DNA of 64,000 bases from Ottelia alismoides. Taxonomy: Eukaryota > Streptophyta > Magnoliopsida > Alismatales > Hydrocharitaceae. This document shows, piece after piece, positions 22,881-34,340 of this stretch. Every line of letters starts with the position of its first letter. The stretch's first letter is position 1. Under the pieces are notes generated by a model. That model was not told the origin of the DNA, ran no database searches, and saw nothing but the letters and a program-made list of their open reading frames with translations. The DNA lies in NCBI GenBank assembly GCA_037367405.1, contig JAZKJV010010750.1:124001-188000 (forward strand), in the 5' to 3' direction. A program made the translations under genes and the position numbers.

Positions 22881-23560
22881 AAGGGGAAGTGGTCCTTCTT
22901 CGTTGCTTCATTAAGACGGCGGTAGTCAACACACACCCGCCAGGATGTTGGTACCCGAGTGGATATTTCCTCTCCTTTATCATTTGTAACCACGGTAAGC
23001 CCGGATTTCTTTGGAACTACATGCAGTGGGCTTACCCATTTTGTGTCGGAGATGGGATAGATAAAGCCTGCGTCACACCCTTTCATTATCTCTTTCATGA
23101 CGACGTCCCGGAGGTTAGGGTTCAACCTTCTTTGGAATTCGCAGGACGGCTTGGCATCTTCTTCCAGATAGATGTGGTGTGAACACAAAGCTGGATTTAT
23201 CCCTCGAAGATCTGATACGCACTAACCAAATGCCTTGCGGTTCTTTTCTAGAACCTCGAGAAGACGAGATTCCTGATCTGAATTCAGCCTGCTGTTGATG
23301 ATGACCGGATAAATTTGTCCTCCACCTGCAAGGAAAGCATACTTCAGGCCTGCAGGAAGTGGCTTGAGTTCTGGTGTTGATCTGTCCAACTTGTTGGTCA
23401 CTTCAGACACTATGCTGGTGCTGGGATGTACTTCCTTGAGGGGGATGCCATCCTCATCATTCTGCTGAGATCCCAATAATGTGCCGAACGGTTATGTGCT
23501 AAGTTGATCGTGTTCGATCTGGAGTGAATGATCAAAGAGATGCGCCTGCATATGAGAATC
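22881..23560 (-). pseudogene. pol: Element B reverse transcriptase, N-terminal half, cut by Tekay
   Basis: Contains LKYAFLAGGGQIYPVII, CSHHIYLEEDAKPSCEF, SPLHVVPKKSG and VCVDYRRLNEATKKDHFPF, closely parallel to element A. The frame then runs into the Tekay LTR, so the FMDD half is missing here. A TAG at 23222-23224 falls after NRKAFG, where the family normally has Trp. The target bases at the junction, 22881-22885, are AAGGG. Confidence 0.87.
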
Positions 23561-24130
23561 TGTCTCTCAAGAATCATCGGAGCCGAGGGTAACTGTGCTT
23601 TCCAAGTCCTCCTCGTGAGTGAGGATTTCTCGGGTCCATGAATCGTCCAATGACAAGAATGAATCTCTGATTTCTGCAATGAAGTCATAGTCTGCTTCGG
23701 GTGCTGCCTGGCTCTCATCAATAGTGGCATTTGGCTCTCTGCTCATGTTTATAATGATTTGCTTGGCGTTCGAGCTAAAAGTAATCTTGCCAGACCCGTA
23801 ACCAACCACGGCACCTGAAGTACGTAAGAATGGTCGACCAAGGATGATAGGGGTCTGGAGCAGGGGTGCTGGAGAGTCCATATCAAGGACTACAAAATCA
23901 GCCGGGAATTGCATCTCTTGCACTTTAACTACAACGTCTTCCAAAAGACCCTGGGGCCGCTTAATGGATTGGTCAGCGAACTGAAGGATCATCTGTGTCT
24001 GCTTGAGCGGTCCCAGCCCAAATTCTTGCATTATGGATGATGGCAAAAGGTTGATGGAAGACCCATGTCGAGGAGAGTGCGCTCGAAGACCTGGTCAAAA
24101 TCTCACAACTGATAAGAGGTGCTCCTGTGT
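23560..24130 (-). pseudogene. pol: Element B aspartic protease
   Basis: Active site DMGSSINLLP-like, split by frameshifts: one base appears lost in the T-run near 24097 and one in the G-run near 24062. It continues as QFADQSIKRPQGLLEDVVVKVQEMQF and ADFVVLDMDSPAPLLQTPIILGRPF, parallel to element A. The Asp-x-Gly with a hydrophobic middle residue is usual in Athila proteases. Confidence 0.82.
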
Positions 24131-26786
24131 CTTGCTTCTTTTGTGGGAGGTTGCTGATGGCTGCCATAGTGGCCATGGATAGCACATGCTTTTCTACATC
24201 CCTGCGTCTGTTCTCCTGTGTTGGGCGACGCCTGTTGGTACATGCCTCCTTTAGTCCTTTCTTCACAGCTGGCATGTACTCCATGGCCTTCAACAAGGGA
24301 ATCTCAACAGTCAATTTGTCTAATATTTCCACAACTCCTGGATCAGACAATGCCTTTTTTCGTTTTGCAATTTTTTTGGATTTTTTTATTGCATGAGGAA
24401 AAGGAATATGTACATCTCTAGTAGGAGAAATAGAGTTCTTATTTACATCAAAATCATTGCCCACAGAATGTTGTACATCCGGACTACAAAAAGGAGTACA
24501 AACTGTATCCTGGTATGCGGGTGCTGCAGGGCGAGCGAAAAGTGTAGCGTCTGCTCCGTCGGCTGGTGAGGGATCTGCTGCTGCTGGCGGCTCCTCCAAG
24601 GTTGGCGCGGCTTTGCTTCGGCTGCAAGCTTCTTTTTGTTGTTTTTGGTTTTGCTGATTTTTTTTTGTATTTTCAGCTGGAACTGATGGGAATGCACGAC
24701 GGCTGGAATGGCTTCTCCTTCTTCTTCCTCCTCACCCACCCCTCTAGCTGGCATGGCTGATGCGAAAGATGATGATACACCGGTTTCTTTATTCACCCCA
24801 ATCTTTGTGGCAGGCAGAGGCAAGGCCCTACCGCTCCTGAGAGTAACATCATTAGAATACACAGTAATATCATTTTCTGACACGGACAAGACATCACATT
24901 CTACCTGCTCTTTCTTCTTGAAATTATTGGGGTTGGCTTCGACCTGAGCTGGGATGGTAGTTCTAGTGGCGGTCAGGTCGTCAAGCCGCTTGATCATTTC
25001 CGCCAGCCCTTTGACAAATTGGGCCAGACAATCCATGGTAGGGTTCACAGGGGTGGGTTCAGCGTGCAGATCACGCTACTGTTGCATGGATGGGTGTGGA
25101 AGTTGCTGCTGATGGTGCTGGGTGGTGCAGGAAGTTGAAGTTGCTGATAAGAGGGGGGAGGATACTGCTAATATTGCTGAGATGGGGCAGCCGCATACTG
25201 ATGAAACGGCTGAGGATGGCGGTATTGCAGCTGCTGGTATGGCATATTCTGCCTCCATTGATTTGCATATTGTGGAGGCTGATGGTACTGCGGATGAGGC
25301 TGAGAGGACTGTCCAAAACGAGCACCCTGAGGTTGGTGGTATTGCTAGTTGGCAAGTGGCTGACCCTGGGGTTGTCCCATAGGATGGGTCGGTTGTGCAT
25401 CGTTGGTCCATACCCCGTTCACTTAATGAATCAGGGGTGGTGGTGGGAGAACTGGATCAGGTCCTGAAAGAAACTCTGGTTGGTACACAACCATCTGCTG
25501 CTGCGGCTGGTCCTGGTCGGGCTCCTGCACGTAGTACACGTGCTGGACTGCCGGTTGTTGCTGGCTCGGCTGAGGCTGATGCTGCGGTTGCTGCTCGTCC
25601 TTCTTCTCAACTGGAGCTTCTGATGGTGCCGACAACTAAACAGAGTTGATGGTGCCCACCAATAGTTCAAGGTACTTGTTGATCTGATCAAGCTTGTCTA
25701 AATTCTGAGTCCACTTCTCGATCACAGTGAGTTTTCGAGGTCCTGTGATCGCTTCTCAATGATGTCAACTTTCGAGAGATGGCCCCCGATGATACTGAGG
25801 TTGGAGCTCTCATCTCTCTCTGCCTCTTTGGACGCTGCCATGTGTACTTGTTTCTGGAGGATCTGGGGCTGCTTCTGATATGCTTTGGATGAAGAAAGGG
25901 CGGCCTCTCTCTCGGCCATTTCTTCGAATATCTGCCAGACCACGTCTTCATCCTTGTTAAAGTGCGAACCCCCACATGCTACGTCAACGAGCCTTTGGCT
26001 CTCAATGTTCAGTCCCCCAAAGAAGTGCTGGACCAAGCTGGTCCTCGGAATCTCATGATGGGGATATTTCTCCTGCAGATCAGTGAATCTCTCCCATGCT
26101 TCGTGTACTGACTCATGGGGTCCTTGGGAGAAATTACTGATTCGGGCTTGCATCTGGTTGAGCCAACCTAGAGGGTAATACTTATGCAGAAAAGCGGACT
26201 TCAGCTCCTCCCAGGTTGTGACAACCATCCCCAGATGGTTGACCCAATAGAGGGCCTTGTCTTGTAAGCTGAAGGGGAACACCATCATCTTGACAATGTC
26301 CAAAGGGACATTGGGATAGTAAGTGGTGAGGCAAATGCGTGAGAATTGTTGCAAGGGAATGTACGGCTCTTCACTAGTATTTCCATGGAATGCAGGGAGA
26401 AGAGCAATGAACTGGGGTTTCAGCTCAAAGTGAACGTGTACCGGTGGAATGAGGATCCACTCGATCATCTGGCTGTCTCCCGGATTGTACGTCTCTTTTA
26501 GTGTAGGCTTTGGTGGCGGTAGTTCAGGTTCATCATCATCAGGACCACCACCTCCACCTCCACCTCCTCCTCTGCCTCCTTTGCCTCTGCCTCCTCCTCC
26601 CTCGTCTCGGTTCATCATATCGTTCAACATATCCTGGAATGCTGTCTACATGAGGGTCTGCTCGGTCAGCTGCTGTTGAATGGCCTGGATAGACCCCGGC
26701 AATTGTGCATTGACTTGATTCTGGTCTGGTATCTGTCCCTCTTGTTGAGGTGGCTGCTGACCCTTGCCCTTTCCTCCGGGAGCCAT
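24130..26786 (-). pseudogene. gag: Element B gag (Athila Gag), nearly complete
   Basis: The start is MAPGGKGKGQQPPQQ (ATG at 26786-26784). A TAG at 26646-26648 interrupts the N-terminus. Then a Gly/Arg-rich linker (26545-26610), the Gag core (ALYWVNHL, HKYYPLGWLNQMQARI, WERFTDLQEKYPHHEIP, DVACGGSHF), open from 26645 to 25722, a glutamine-rich region with stops and frameshifts (25050-25720), VTLRSGR (about 24835-24855) and a basic tail (24360-24400). A frameshift near 24600 splits the tail. Element A's gag has the same order. Confidence 0.88.
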
Positions 26787-29094
26787 ATCAGGGTCTCAGT
26801 CAGACGAAATGAACTCCGGAGTAGTCTCCAGGGCTCGCTCTGTCTTCTATCTACAGAATGAGGTAGTCCAAATCAGACCACTTACAATTTTGTTCAGCCA
26901 TCATGATGAAGCTGGAATTCAGGTCAACCCCAACATGTTGTGAACGGAAAAGGATGTGGACTGTAATCGACTTCCATTCACAACGGCGAAGACGGGTTAA
27001 AAGCGAGCCCAGCTTATTGGGTGGCCAAGAGAAAGGTAGAAAACGAGGAGTCTGGAGATCGATCCGCAAGGTCCGGATCGGGTTCTCGGGAATCGCCTCG
27101 AATTTATTGGCGGAGTTGAGTTCATGGAATCGATGTGGGTGTCGGTGAGGTCCCGACGGAAATCATCCATGGGTCAACTTCGCGAAGCACAAGAGATGGT
27201 CGGATGTTGGAAGAAAGATACGATGGTCAACGAGGAATAAAAGGAGTGTAAAACAGTAGAGAGGCTCGGCTGAGCGGGGTGGTCAAACGGAGAAACAACA
27301 AAATGTGCGCAAAGGTGCGGGACTTGATCTTTAAACCGTAACCTAGATCCATACAAATGCAATACAAAATTGGGTTCACCAACTCACGCCATGTGAAGCC
27401 ATGAAGGTTTGGCTATTTATTATCTTTTCATTTTTAGAGTTGTGATTTCAGGCATATCTTGTAACAAGTCCTTAATACGCTACCCTATAGGAGAGAGTAC
27501 TGCCAGAAGAGTATCCCGTACTTGTTCTCCTCCTGTGTAACCTGTAGTCTGTACTTTTTGGAGTCCTTGTAACCCTTCCTGGATCCCTACTCAGCCAAAG
27601 AAATAGAGAGAGGAAGCCGATAGGTGAAACCAATACTTCGGTTCTCGCTCGCAACGGAATCACCCGTGAGCGTGCAAGAACCTACTCGGACGCATGACGA
27701 TGACACAGACACCCCCTTGAAGGCGTGGCCTATGCTCAATACTTCGGACAGGGTCGATGCTCTACAAAACAGAGAGTCATCATTGGTGACCAAGTCCTAT
27801 TCGCCTGCGTACGATAGAAGCGCCATTACTTCGGAAATCCAGGCGATACACAAGGAAGTTGCAGACTGGGTTTTTGGCTTTAATCCTTAGGGAGTCACAC
27901 TCGCTCAAGGGAGTAGGGTTTTGGTCCCCCTCCAAGGTACCTGAAAACAATGAGGGCTTTATGAACTTGGTACAATGATAGTCCATTACAGATTTTAATT
28001 AAAGGTCAAAGTTTATTTAGCAGTCCCCTTGTTTTAATTTTTGGGTTTTCACTTTTTTTTGAGTCTGTTTTCATACTAGCGCCTAACGTTTTTTGTAGAT
28101 TCTCATTTAAGTCCTAAGTGCTCAAAATTAGAGAGAGATAGCGGAAAAGCCGTGCAAGTGGTTCCATGATGGAAATCTCATCATTGAACCGAATGATGCA
28201 TGCTGAGTTAGAAGACTTACAGTGCATCCCAGCTCTCTCCATGCGGTATGCAATACAGAATTTTTAAACCTATCTACATGTCGGCAAGGCACAAAATCGC
28301 CCTAAACATTAGCTGCTATTAGCGTGAAGAACCATAAGTCGCTCATTTATCTCTAGCCTGAAAAGTCCAGTCTTGGCTCACCCCTCCTCTGCTCAACACA
28401 CTTGAGTTTAGGAGATAGCGCTTTATGGGGCTCGCTGTGGCACAAGGGCTAAGAGACAAATGAACGGCTTGTTTAAGTTTGACTAGATCCATACGAAGTA
28501 TACTATAGGAACATGCATTTTTATTAATGTTTGGACCTTGCTATCGAATCAAGCAACCTATATCTAGGGGCTCCAAGCACACAGAACAAAGTAACATAAA
28601 GGAGGAAAAGTCAAAACTTCGAAAAACGAAGAAAAGAAAGCGATGGAAAACTCGGAAAATCGCGATGAGGCCCCCAGGTGAACAATCACCCGGGCACTGG
28701 ACCTCATTGTGAAGAGTAGAGTCCTGTTAATTATTACATGCCAAAATTGTCTCTCTCTCTCACCATAAATTACAAAAATAATCCTAATTTCTCTAGACCT
28801 ATCTAACTCCCATCCCTTGGTATCCTTGGTGCTCTCTCCAGATGGTCATGAGGTGAAGACCACCCTCCTCCAAGCTCGGCTGCCTTGGCTCCCTAAGAAG
28901 CCATCCTCGCGTGGCGGGCCCTCGCACCAAAGTCACAAAGAAATTGAATTAGTATAGCTCAATCAATAAAATAAGCAGGAAAGAATTAATCACAATAAAT
29001 AAATCAATAAAGCATAGTGATCAATTGCAAAATAAATAACTGCTCATCAATTTTTAAACAAGAATGACAAAAATTAATAGGCTACGCTCATTGC
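26787..29094 (-). other. Element B leader between primer site and gag (non-coding)
   Basis: 2.3 kb untranslated leader. It shares patches with the leader of element C, for example AGTATCCCGTACTT (27511 and 43521 regions), the TTTTCAGGTAC block (near 27940 and 43912) and the hairpin at 28667-28705. A + strand frame of 88 codons at 27624-27890 is not kept in C and is not taken as a gene. Confidence 0.7.
28667..28705 (-). ncRNA. Conserved leader hairpin of element B (candidate packaging/dimer signal)
   Basis: On the element strand the outer arms GAGGTCC and GGGCCTC (28699-28705 and 28667-28673) and inner arms GGTGA and TCACC (loop 4 nt) can pair. It lies about 400 nt downstream of the primer site. 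The + strand word GGTGAACAATCACCCGGG recurs in element C with one change while flanking leader sequence has diverged. Packaging signals of retroelements often sit in this place; the role here is inference. Confidence 0.45.
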
Positions 29095-29112
29095 TCCCCG
29101 GCAACGACGCCA
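29095..29112 (-). other. Primer binding site, tRNA-Asp type, of element B
   Basis: On the minus strand TGGCGTCGTTGCCGGGGA. The known plant tRNA-Asp 3' end predicts TGGCGCCGTTGCCGGGGA, one difference (C to T). It lies two bases inside the LTR end TTATCA. This is the usual Athila primer. Confidence 0.9.
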
Positions 29113-29409
29113 TCTGATAACATGCATTTTGCAAGGGTCACAATAGTATATATATAGTGTTGCTGAGGCGACCACTCACAAAACACCGGTTAATCGGCAA
29201 TTAACCCACAATAAAAGAATGAATTAATTAAGTCCCAAAAGTGTGAATTAATATTTACTACTCTACCACAAGATGCACAGTGAATAAGTATGTAGAGGTC
29301 GAACCACATAGAGCAATGCAAAAATGAAGTAGCCAATGATGTCCATGTACAACAGAGTTATCCTTGTATGAATCCTATTTTTGTGGGTTTTTCTTTTTTT
29401 CTTTTTCTT

Positions 29410-29640
29410 TTATTATAATATATATATATTATTTAATATGATATACTTATATATATTCATGTATTATATATATATATAATTTATAGAATATAAATATATA
29501 AAGATATATACCCATAGAGGGTGTGTATAAAGAATATAATACATACATTATATACACACATATATATATATATATTTCTAATTTAATTTTCAGATTGTTA
29601 TACAATAATAAATATACATACATATATATATATATGTATG
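29410..29640. repeat. AT-rich low-complexity stretch with TA repeats
   Basis: Runs of alternating T and A, including (TA)n near 29420, 29470, 29562 and 29620, inside LTR B. Confidence 0.85.
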
Positions 29641-30334
29641 TTTTTTTTTAATTTTCTTTTTCAATAAGGGAATATATATAACGTAGAGAGAGGCGTGATA
29701 CAATATTTATAAAAATATACAAAAATACTCAAAAATGCAGAAATAAAATAATTTTGGTATTTTGATGATTTTTTACAGTTTTTGTGATTTTTGGGTATTT
29801 TTCAAAATATTTTTGATATTTTTAAAATAGCAAAATAAGGGAAAACAGGGATTTAGCTACTGGCTGGGGGTAAAATGGGAATTAAAAATATAAAATAGCC
29901 ACAAAATTTTTCCCAACTATTTTTAAAATAAACAGGATAAAATATAGAACCTTACAGGAGTTGAGTTTGTACTTTTTAGAGTTTTCTAAAATTTTTTATA
30001 TTTTTTAGAAGTTTTTGAGTATTTTTGACTTGTTAAGTTTTTCTTTTGAGATTTTTAGTGATTTTTGGACAGACACTAAAACATGATAAAATAGACCATG
30101 GGGAATTTTTTTGGAATTTTTCGAGGTGGTTTACTATTTTTTTGGTTTTTTCTAAGCTAGACAGTAGACAAAATGCATGTTTTTGATTTTTAATAAATGC
30201 AAAAATGCAACAAAATTAAAAACTAAAAATATAGCGTGCAAGAATAAGCTAATAGGAGCTTGTATTAATTTTTGTAGAATTTTTCAAGTTAATATGATGC
30301 ACGAAATAAATGGACAAAGCATACAAAAATATAT

Positions 30335-30725
30335 GGCCTAGCAGGGGCGTTTTTGAAAATAAAAATAAAGTCAGGGGCTTTTGTGCAAAAACACCAAAAA
30401 TACAACACGTGGTCTACAACTTTAAGGGCTAAAACGAAATACAAAACCTGCCAGGGACCCCCGTGCAAAATGACCATCACGTGGGACTACACGTGATCCG
30501 CACCCACAAGGACCAAAAAGCAATATTAGAAAATCCAAGGTCCTCGATGCAAATTTCCACAAAAATTATACACTTGGAATTTAATTTTATGGACAAAAAA
30601 TAAATGTACAAACATACAGGGGGTCATCTGCAAATTAGCCACCTCACGTGGGACGACACGTGAGGTGACGTGGACTGGACCTAAGAGTAATATGCCAATC
30701 ATACAGGGGGGTCCATGCAAAATTT
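30335..30725 (-). repeat. CACGTG hairpins and CAGGG/TGCAA modules in LTR B
   Basis: Hairpin 1: ATCACGTG 30476-30483 and CACGTGAT 30490-30497, 6-nt loop. Hairpin 2: CACCTCACGTG 30640-30650 and CACGTGAGGTG 30657-30667, 11-bp arms, 6-nt loop. CACGTG cores are 12 bp apart in both; the hairpins are 167 bp apart. A further single CACGTG is at 30406. Around them CAGGG(N)TGCAAA modules recur (30373, 30452, 30537, 30618, 30703), the reverse complement of the modules in LTR A. Confidence 0.8.
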
Positions 30726-31615
30726 ACACACTAAAATAAACTTGAACTTTTATTTACAAGGGTGAATGATAAATACAAAAAGGCTGGGGTTAAATGAGAA
30801 ATTTATCCCTTATTTAGGCACTGACGGACGACGATGAAGGCTTCACTTAGACACGCGTCGCACATCCGACGGCGGGTACTGGTTCGCCGATGAAGGGTTC
30901 GGATTAGATACGCCTCGCGGATCGGACGATGATGGCTGGGCTTCTTCCGACGGTTCTCATGCAATCTGGGGCGCACCTCCTGATCAGACGGCGATGGAGC
31001 CCCCTGGAAGAACAGGGAATAAGCTCGCGCGCGGCGAGCTTCGATCGTGAAGCTTAGGCTCCTCCGGGCTTCTCCCTCGCATCTGAGATGGCCAGGACGT
31101 AGTTGGAGGCCTCCCACATCTGCTCGTGGTCTTCTCATGGCTCCTGGACGTCCAAGGAGCTCGGACGAGGTCGATGAAGGTTGGGACCTCCAGGAGCCTC
31201 TTCCTGGTTCGAATCGAGCCCAAAAGGGCTCGCTGCTGCGTTTGACTTGCATAGGAAGAACCGGGGGAACGAGGGCTATCTCCTCAACCCCGGGTTTTGA
31301 AGCTCTAGCGCAAAATGAGATGAGGCGGAGGAGCTCCGGCGATAGACGGAGGTCGAGCTCCGATTCGCAAGGACTGGGGGTCCTTGGTTGAACAAAGATG
31401 ATCGATAGATGGAGAATGTGATGGGGAACGAGATGAGAGGTGAATGGCGGTCAGAGACAGTCGATGTCACAGTGGAGGAGTCGCCGGAACTGAGCTCCAG
31501 CGAACTTTGAGTTGGCGATTTTACGCTACACTACTTAACTAAAGATTAAACTAAGAACAAAATTGAAATGCTAGAATCAAAAGCTACCTTAAAAGCGATA
31601 AAGGACAGCTCTTAT

Positions 31616-31620
31616 ACCTG
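31616..31620 (-). other. Splice-donor-like site in LTR B
   Basis: On the minus strand CCCAG|GTATAAG with GT at 31617-31616, 178 bp after the putative TATA box, the same distance as in LTR D. Confidence 0.4.
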
Positions 31621-31794
31621 GGGGCCACCAGGGAGCAGGACGGACGCCGGAGCTCCGTCGCGTCAAAATGTATCCCTCCTCCGGCCGATTCGAGGTGCTG
31701 AGATGCTCCCACTGTCACAAGGAACCTCCCATGATAAAATTCAAAGATTTTGGGTGGATGAAATTGGCCAAATTTGAGGAGGAGGTTAAGGGAT

Positions 31795-31802
31795 CTTATT
31801 TA
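31795..31802 (-). promoter_or_regulatory. Putative TATA box of LTR B
   Basis: Minus strand TAAATAAG, found by its position 208 bp downstream of the W-box pair, matching LTR A, D, E and I. Weaker than a canonical TATAAA. Confidence 0.4.
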
Positions 31803-32009
31803 CAGACTGACTGGCCGCCCTTCTTGGCCCGCGTATCCCGGTGATTGTAATGATCGTTTTCTCGATCCAACAAGAATGCGTAATAGATGGATGATCCCTC
31901 TACAGATCTCGTCAAGGCGGCGAGCGAGAACAAGGAACGAGACGTCCGGAAAAAATGGCGCAAGTTAGGGGTTCAGCGAGGTTCAGAGGCACCAGGTCCT
32001 GATGGGACA

Positions 32010-32026
32010 GTTGACCAGAGGTCAAC
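32010..32026 (-). promoter_or_regulatory. Inverted W-box pair in LTR B
   Basis: GTTGACC (32010-32016), spacer AGA, GGTCAAC (32020-32026). Same inverted arrangement as LTR A. Confidence 0.65.
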
Positions 32027-33382
32027 AAAGGCTAGCGCCCCATTGGTCCACCTCGTACGCTAGAGGACAAAATAGGGGATCTTATACTAAAATGATTTAT
32101 TTATCCTAATAAATGATTTTATTAGAATTTTCGTATAAAATGAAAAATGTGTATAAATTCATGTAGTATTTATTTATGATTTTTATTTAATTTTATTGAT
32201 GATTTTTATTATGGTTTTATTTTAATAATGTATATATGCATGTATTTACATGTATTTTGTATATTTTATTTTTATGTTGTTTATTTTATTTTATTATTTT
32301 ATTGTCTTATTTTATAAATTTATAATTTATTTTTGTGAGTGTGAGGGTATTTTTATTTAATTTTTATAAGTTTATTTACATTTTTAAATAAATAGGTATA
32401 GGTATATGTAGTTATACACCTAGGTATTTTACCTATAAATTATGTATACTTTATTTATTGAATGTAATTTCTTGGTTTTTATTTTGGATTTGTATTTTTA
32501 ATAAGTTATAGGTAATATTTACATTATTATAAAAATATAGATGAATAATGAAATCCCCTTTTATTTTATATACATATTAGATAGCATAGGTATCTTGTCT
32601 ATGTATCTTATAGACTTATTTTATTTTTACAAATTCTTTTTGGTCTTCTTTTAATTTCAATATGTACATGTACTACATACATTATTTACAAAATTTAAGA
32701 AAATATAATTTGATAAAAATAATGGATAATGAATAAATTGAATATTTTAATCAGGCAGGCTACACAATGTGGGCCAAAAACCTAATTTTCACAGATAGAC
32801 TCCAAAAATTATGAAACCAATTCTTTTAAATAGTTCTTGGAAAGCTATATACATATAAAGGTGAGTTTGGTGGATTTTGAGTTTTTATTTGCATGATAGG
32901 GGTCTGTGAAGTTGAGATTTTGGCTTTATATTCTGGGTATAAAATGTACACTGAGTATTATTTTTACACAAACTCAATTTTGTAATTTTATTCATATTAT
33001 TATCTACAACTTTCATGTACAAAGTTTCTTTATTTGATGAATGAATAATTATATACAAAATTGGTGTCAAAAATGCATGAATAAATGAATGAGCTAATCA
33101 TTGTACTGCTGGCCCTTATCTCCCCCTACTTTATTCCTTGTCGACCAATTCCATATTGGCCTTGGTCTCGGGGTTCGGGTCATAAAATATCTGCAATATT
33201 TTATCCCTTTTTCTTTTCTTCTCTTTATTCTATAATTTTGACATTAAAAACCTTATTTAATGTATAATTAATACAATGAATAATGACAGCTATTATGTAC
33301 AAATTGATGTTATTTACATGCATTTGCTAGGGGTTTTGAGGCCAAAATGATAGAATAAAGGTGATGAAATGGAGATTCATCA

Positions 33383-34340
33383 GAGGTTACGTATACTAAC
33401 TGACCACAGTGATTTGTGAATGAGTTCCATGGGCAGATGGCAAGGCTTTCCATATACAAGATGATTGGACGATATGCCTATGGGAGACTTCTTGGCGGTT
33501 TTGTACGTCTAGAGAACTAAGTCCAGGAGTTGTGACCAGTTCTTTTGATCCGGCCTAATGATCTTTTGCAGGATCACCATGATTTCTCTGTTTAATTATT
33601 TTACCGAGCCATTTGATTTACGATGATAAGGAGATACTACCTGATGATCGATGCCGTACTTTTTCATTAGTTTCTTAATCTTTGTGTTAATGAAATGTCT
33701 AACCACTTTTGATATATAAATCTTTGGTATCACGAACCTTGAAATGATGTTGTCTTTCATAAATTTACAGAGTTATGCTATGTAAAGATTGAGCAGGGAT
33801 AGCTTCATTCCAACAACTCACATAGTCCACGACTAGCAGGATGTATTTGTAGCACTGACTGTTAGGAAACGGACCACAGAAATCAATTACCGATGCATCG
33901 AACAAATTAGATATATGAATCAATTTGAGGGGCATAAAATCTTGACAGCAAGGGTTTTTTCCATTTTATCATAATCAATATAGGCTTTGACATATTCGTT
34001 TGCATCCTTAAATAGCATAAGCAACGAGAGGCCACACTTCAGTATCTTTGATGTCGTTCTGCTTCAAGAATGGTGTCTACCAAATTTGAGCTTTTGACAA
34101 TGCTCGGGGACAATTGAGTACTCCTCCTGAGGAATACACCGATGCCATATGCAATATGCTCCTTTCATGAACAAGTATGGATCTTCCCATTGGTAAAAAT
34201 GAATATAGAACATGAATTTGTCCTTCTTGGTCTTCATCTATTCTTGTGGAATTATCCCAGAGACGAGGTAATTAAAAATATCAGTATACCATGGAAGAGA
34301 TCTAATATTGAGGATGGATTCATCAGAGAATGCTTATGTA
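33383..34340 (-). pseudogene. pol: Element C integrase, C-terminus removed by B insertion
   Basis: Minus-strand reading gives IDFCGPFPNSQCYKYILL (first catalytic Asp region, near 33860-33910) and KKYGIDHQVVSPYHRKSNGS followed by a stop and LNREIM (near 33600-33670), both recognisable Athila integrase motifs. Frameshifts and stops are frequent. The sequence at 33383 begins directly after the LTR of B; the five bases GAGGT are the presumed target site. Confidence 0.78.

Larger units (their letters stand above)
22881..33382 (-). mobile_element. Element B: Athila-type Ty3/gypsy retrotransposon, interrupted by Tekay
   Basis: Minus strand: 5' LTR 33382-29115, tRNA-Asp primer site, 2.3-kb leader, gag, protease and the first half of reverse transcriptase, cut at 22881 by Tekay. 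The remainder lies left of the window. Its LTR end (ATTCATCA at 33382) abuts integrase sequence of element C, so B inserted into C. Confidence 0.92.
29115..33382 (-). mobile_element. 5' LTR of element B (4.27 kb)
   Basis: On the + strand it starts TGATAACATG and ends ATTCATCA. In + order: distal block with GTCGAAC (29298-29304), very AT-rich stretch with TA repeats (29400-29700), the CACGTG-hairpin/module region (30335-30725), a GC-rich transcribed region (30810-32060) and AT-rich U3 (32080-33382). No gene inside; frames in the GC-rich part have no recognisable domain. Confidence 0.9.

Noticed and set aside
27624..27890. 88-codon + strand frame in the leader of B, possible antisense gene
   Set aside because: The homologous leader of C keeps the DNA in patches but not the reading frame.
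29095..29112. tRNA-like sequence (also at 44887 and 20049)
   Set aside because: Only the 3'-terminal 12-18 bases complementary to tRNA-Asp or tRNA-iMet are present next to LTR ends; these are primer binding sites, not tRNA genes.
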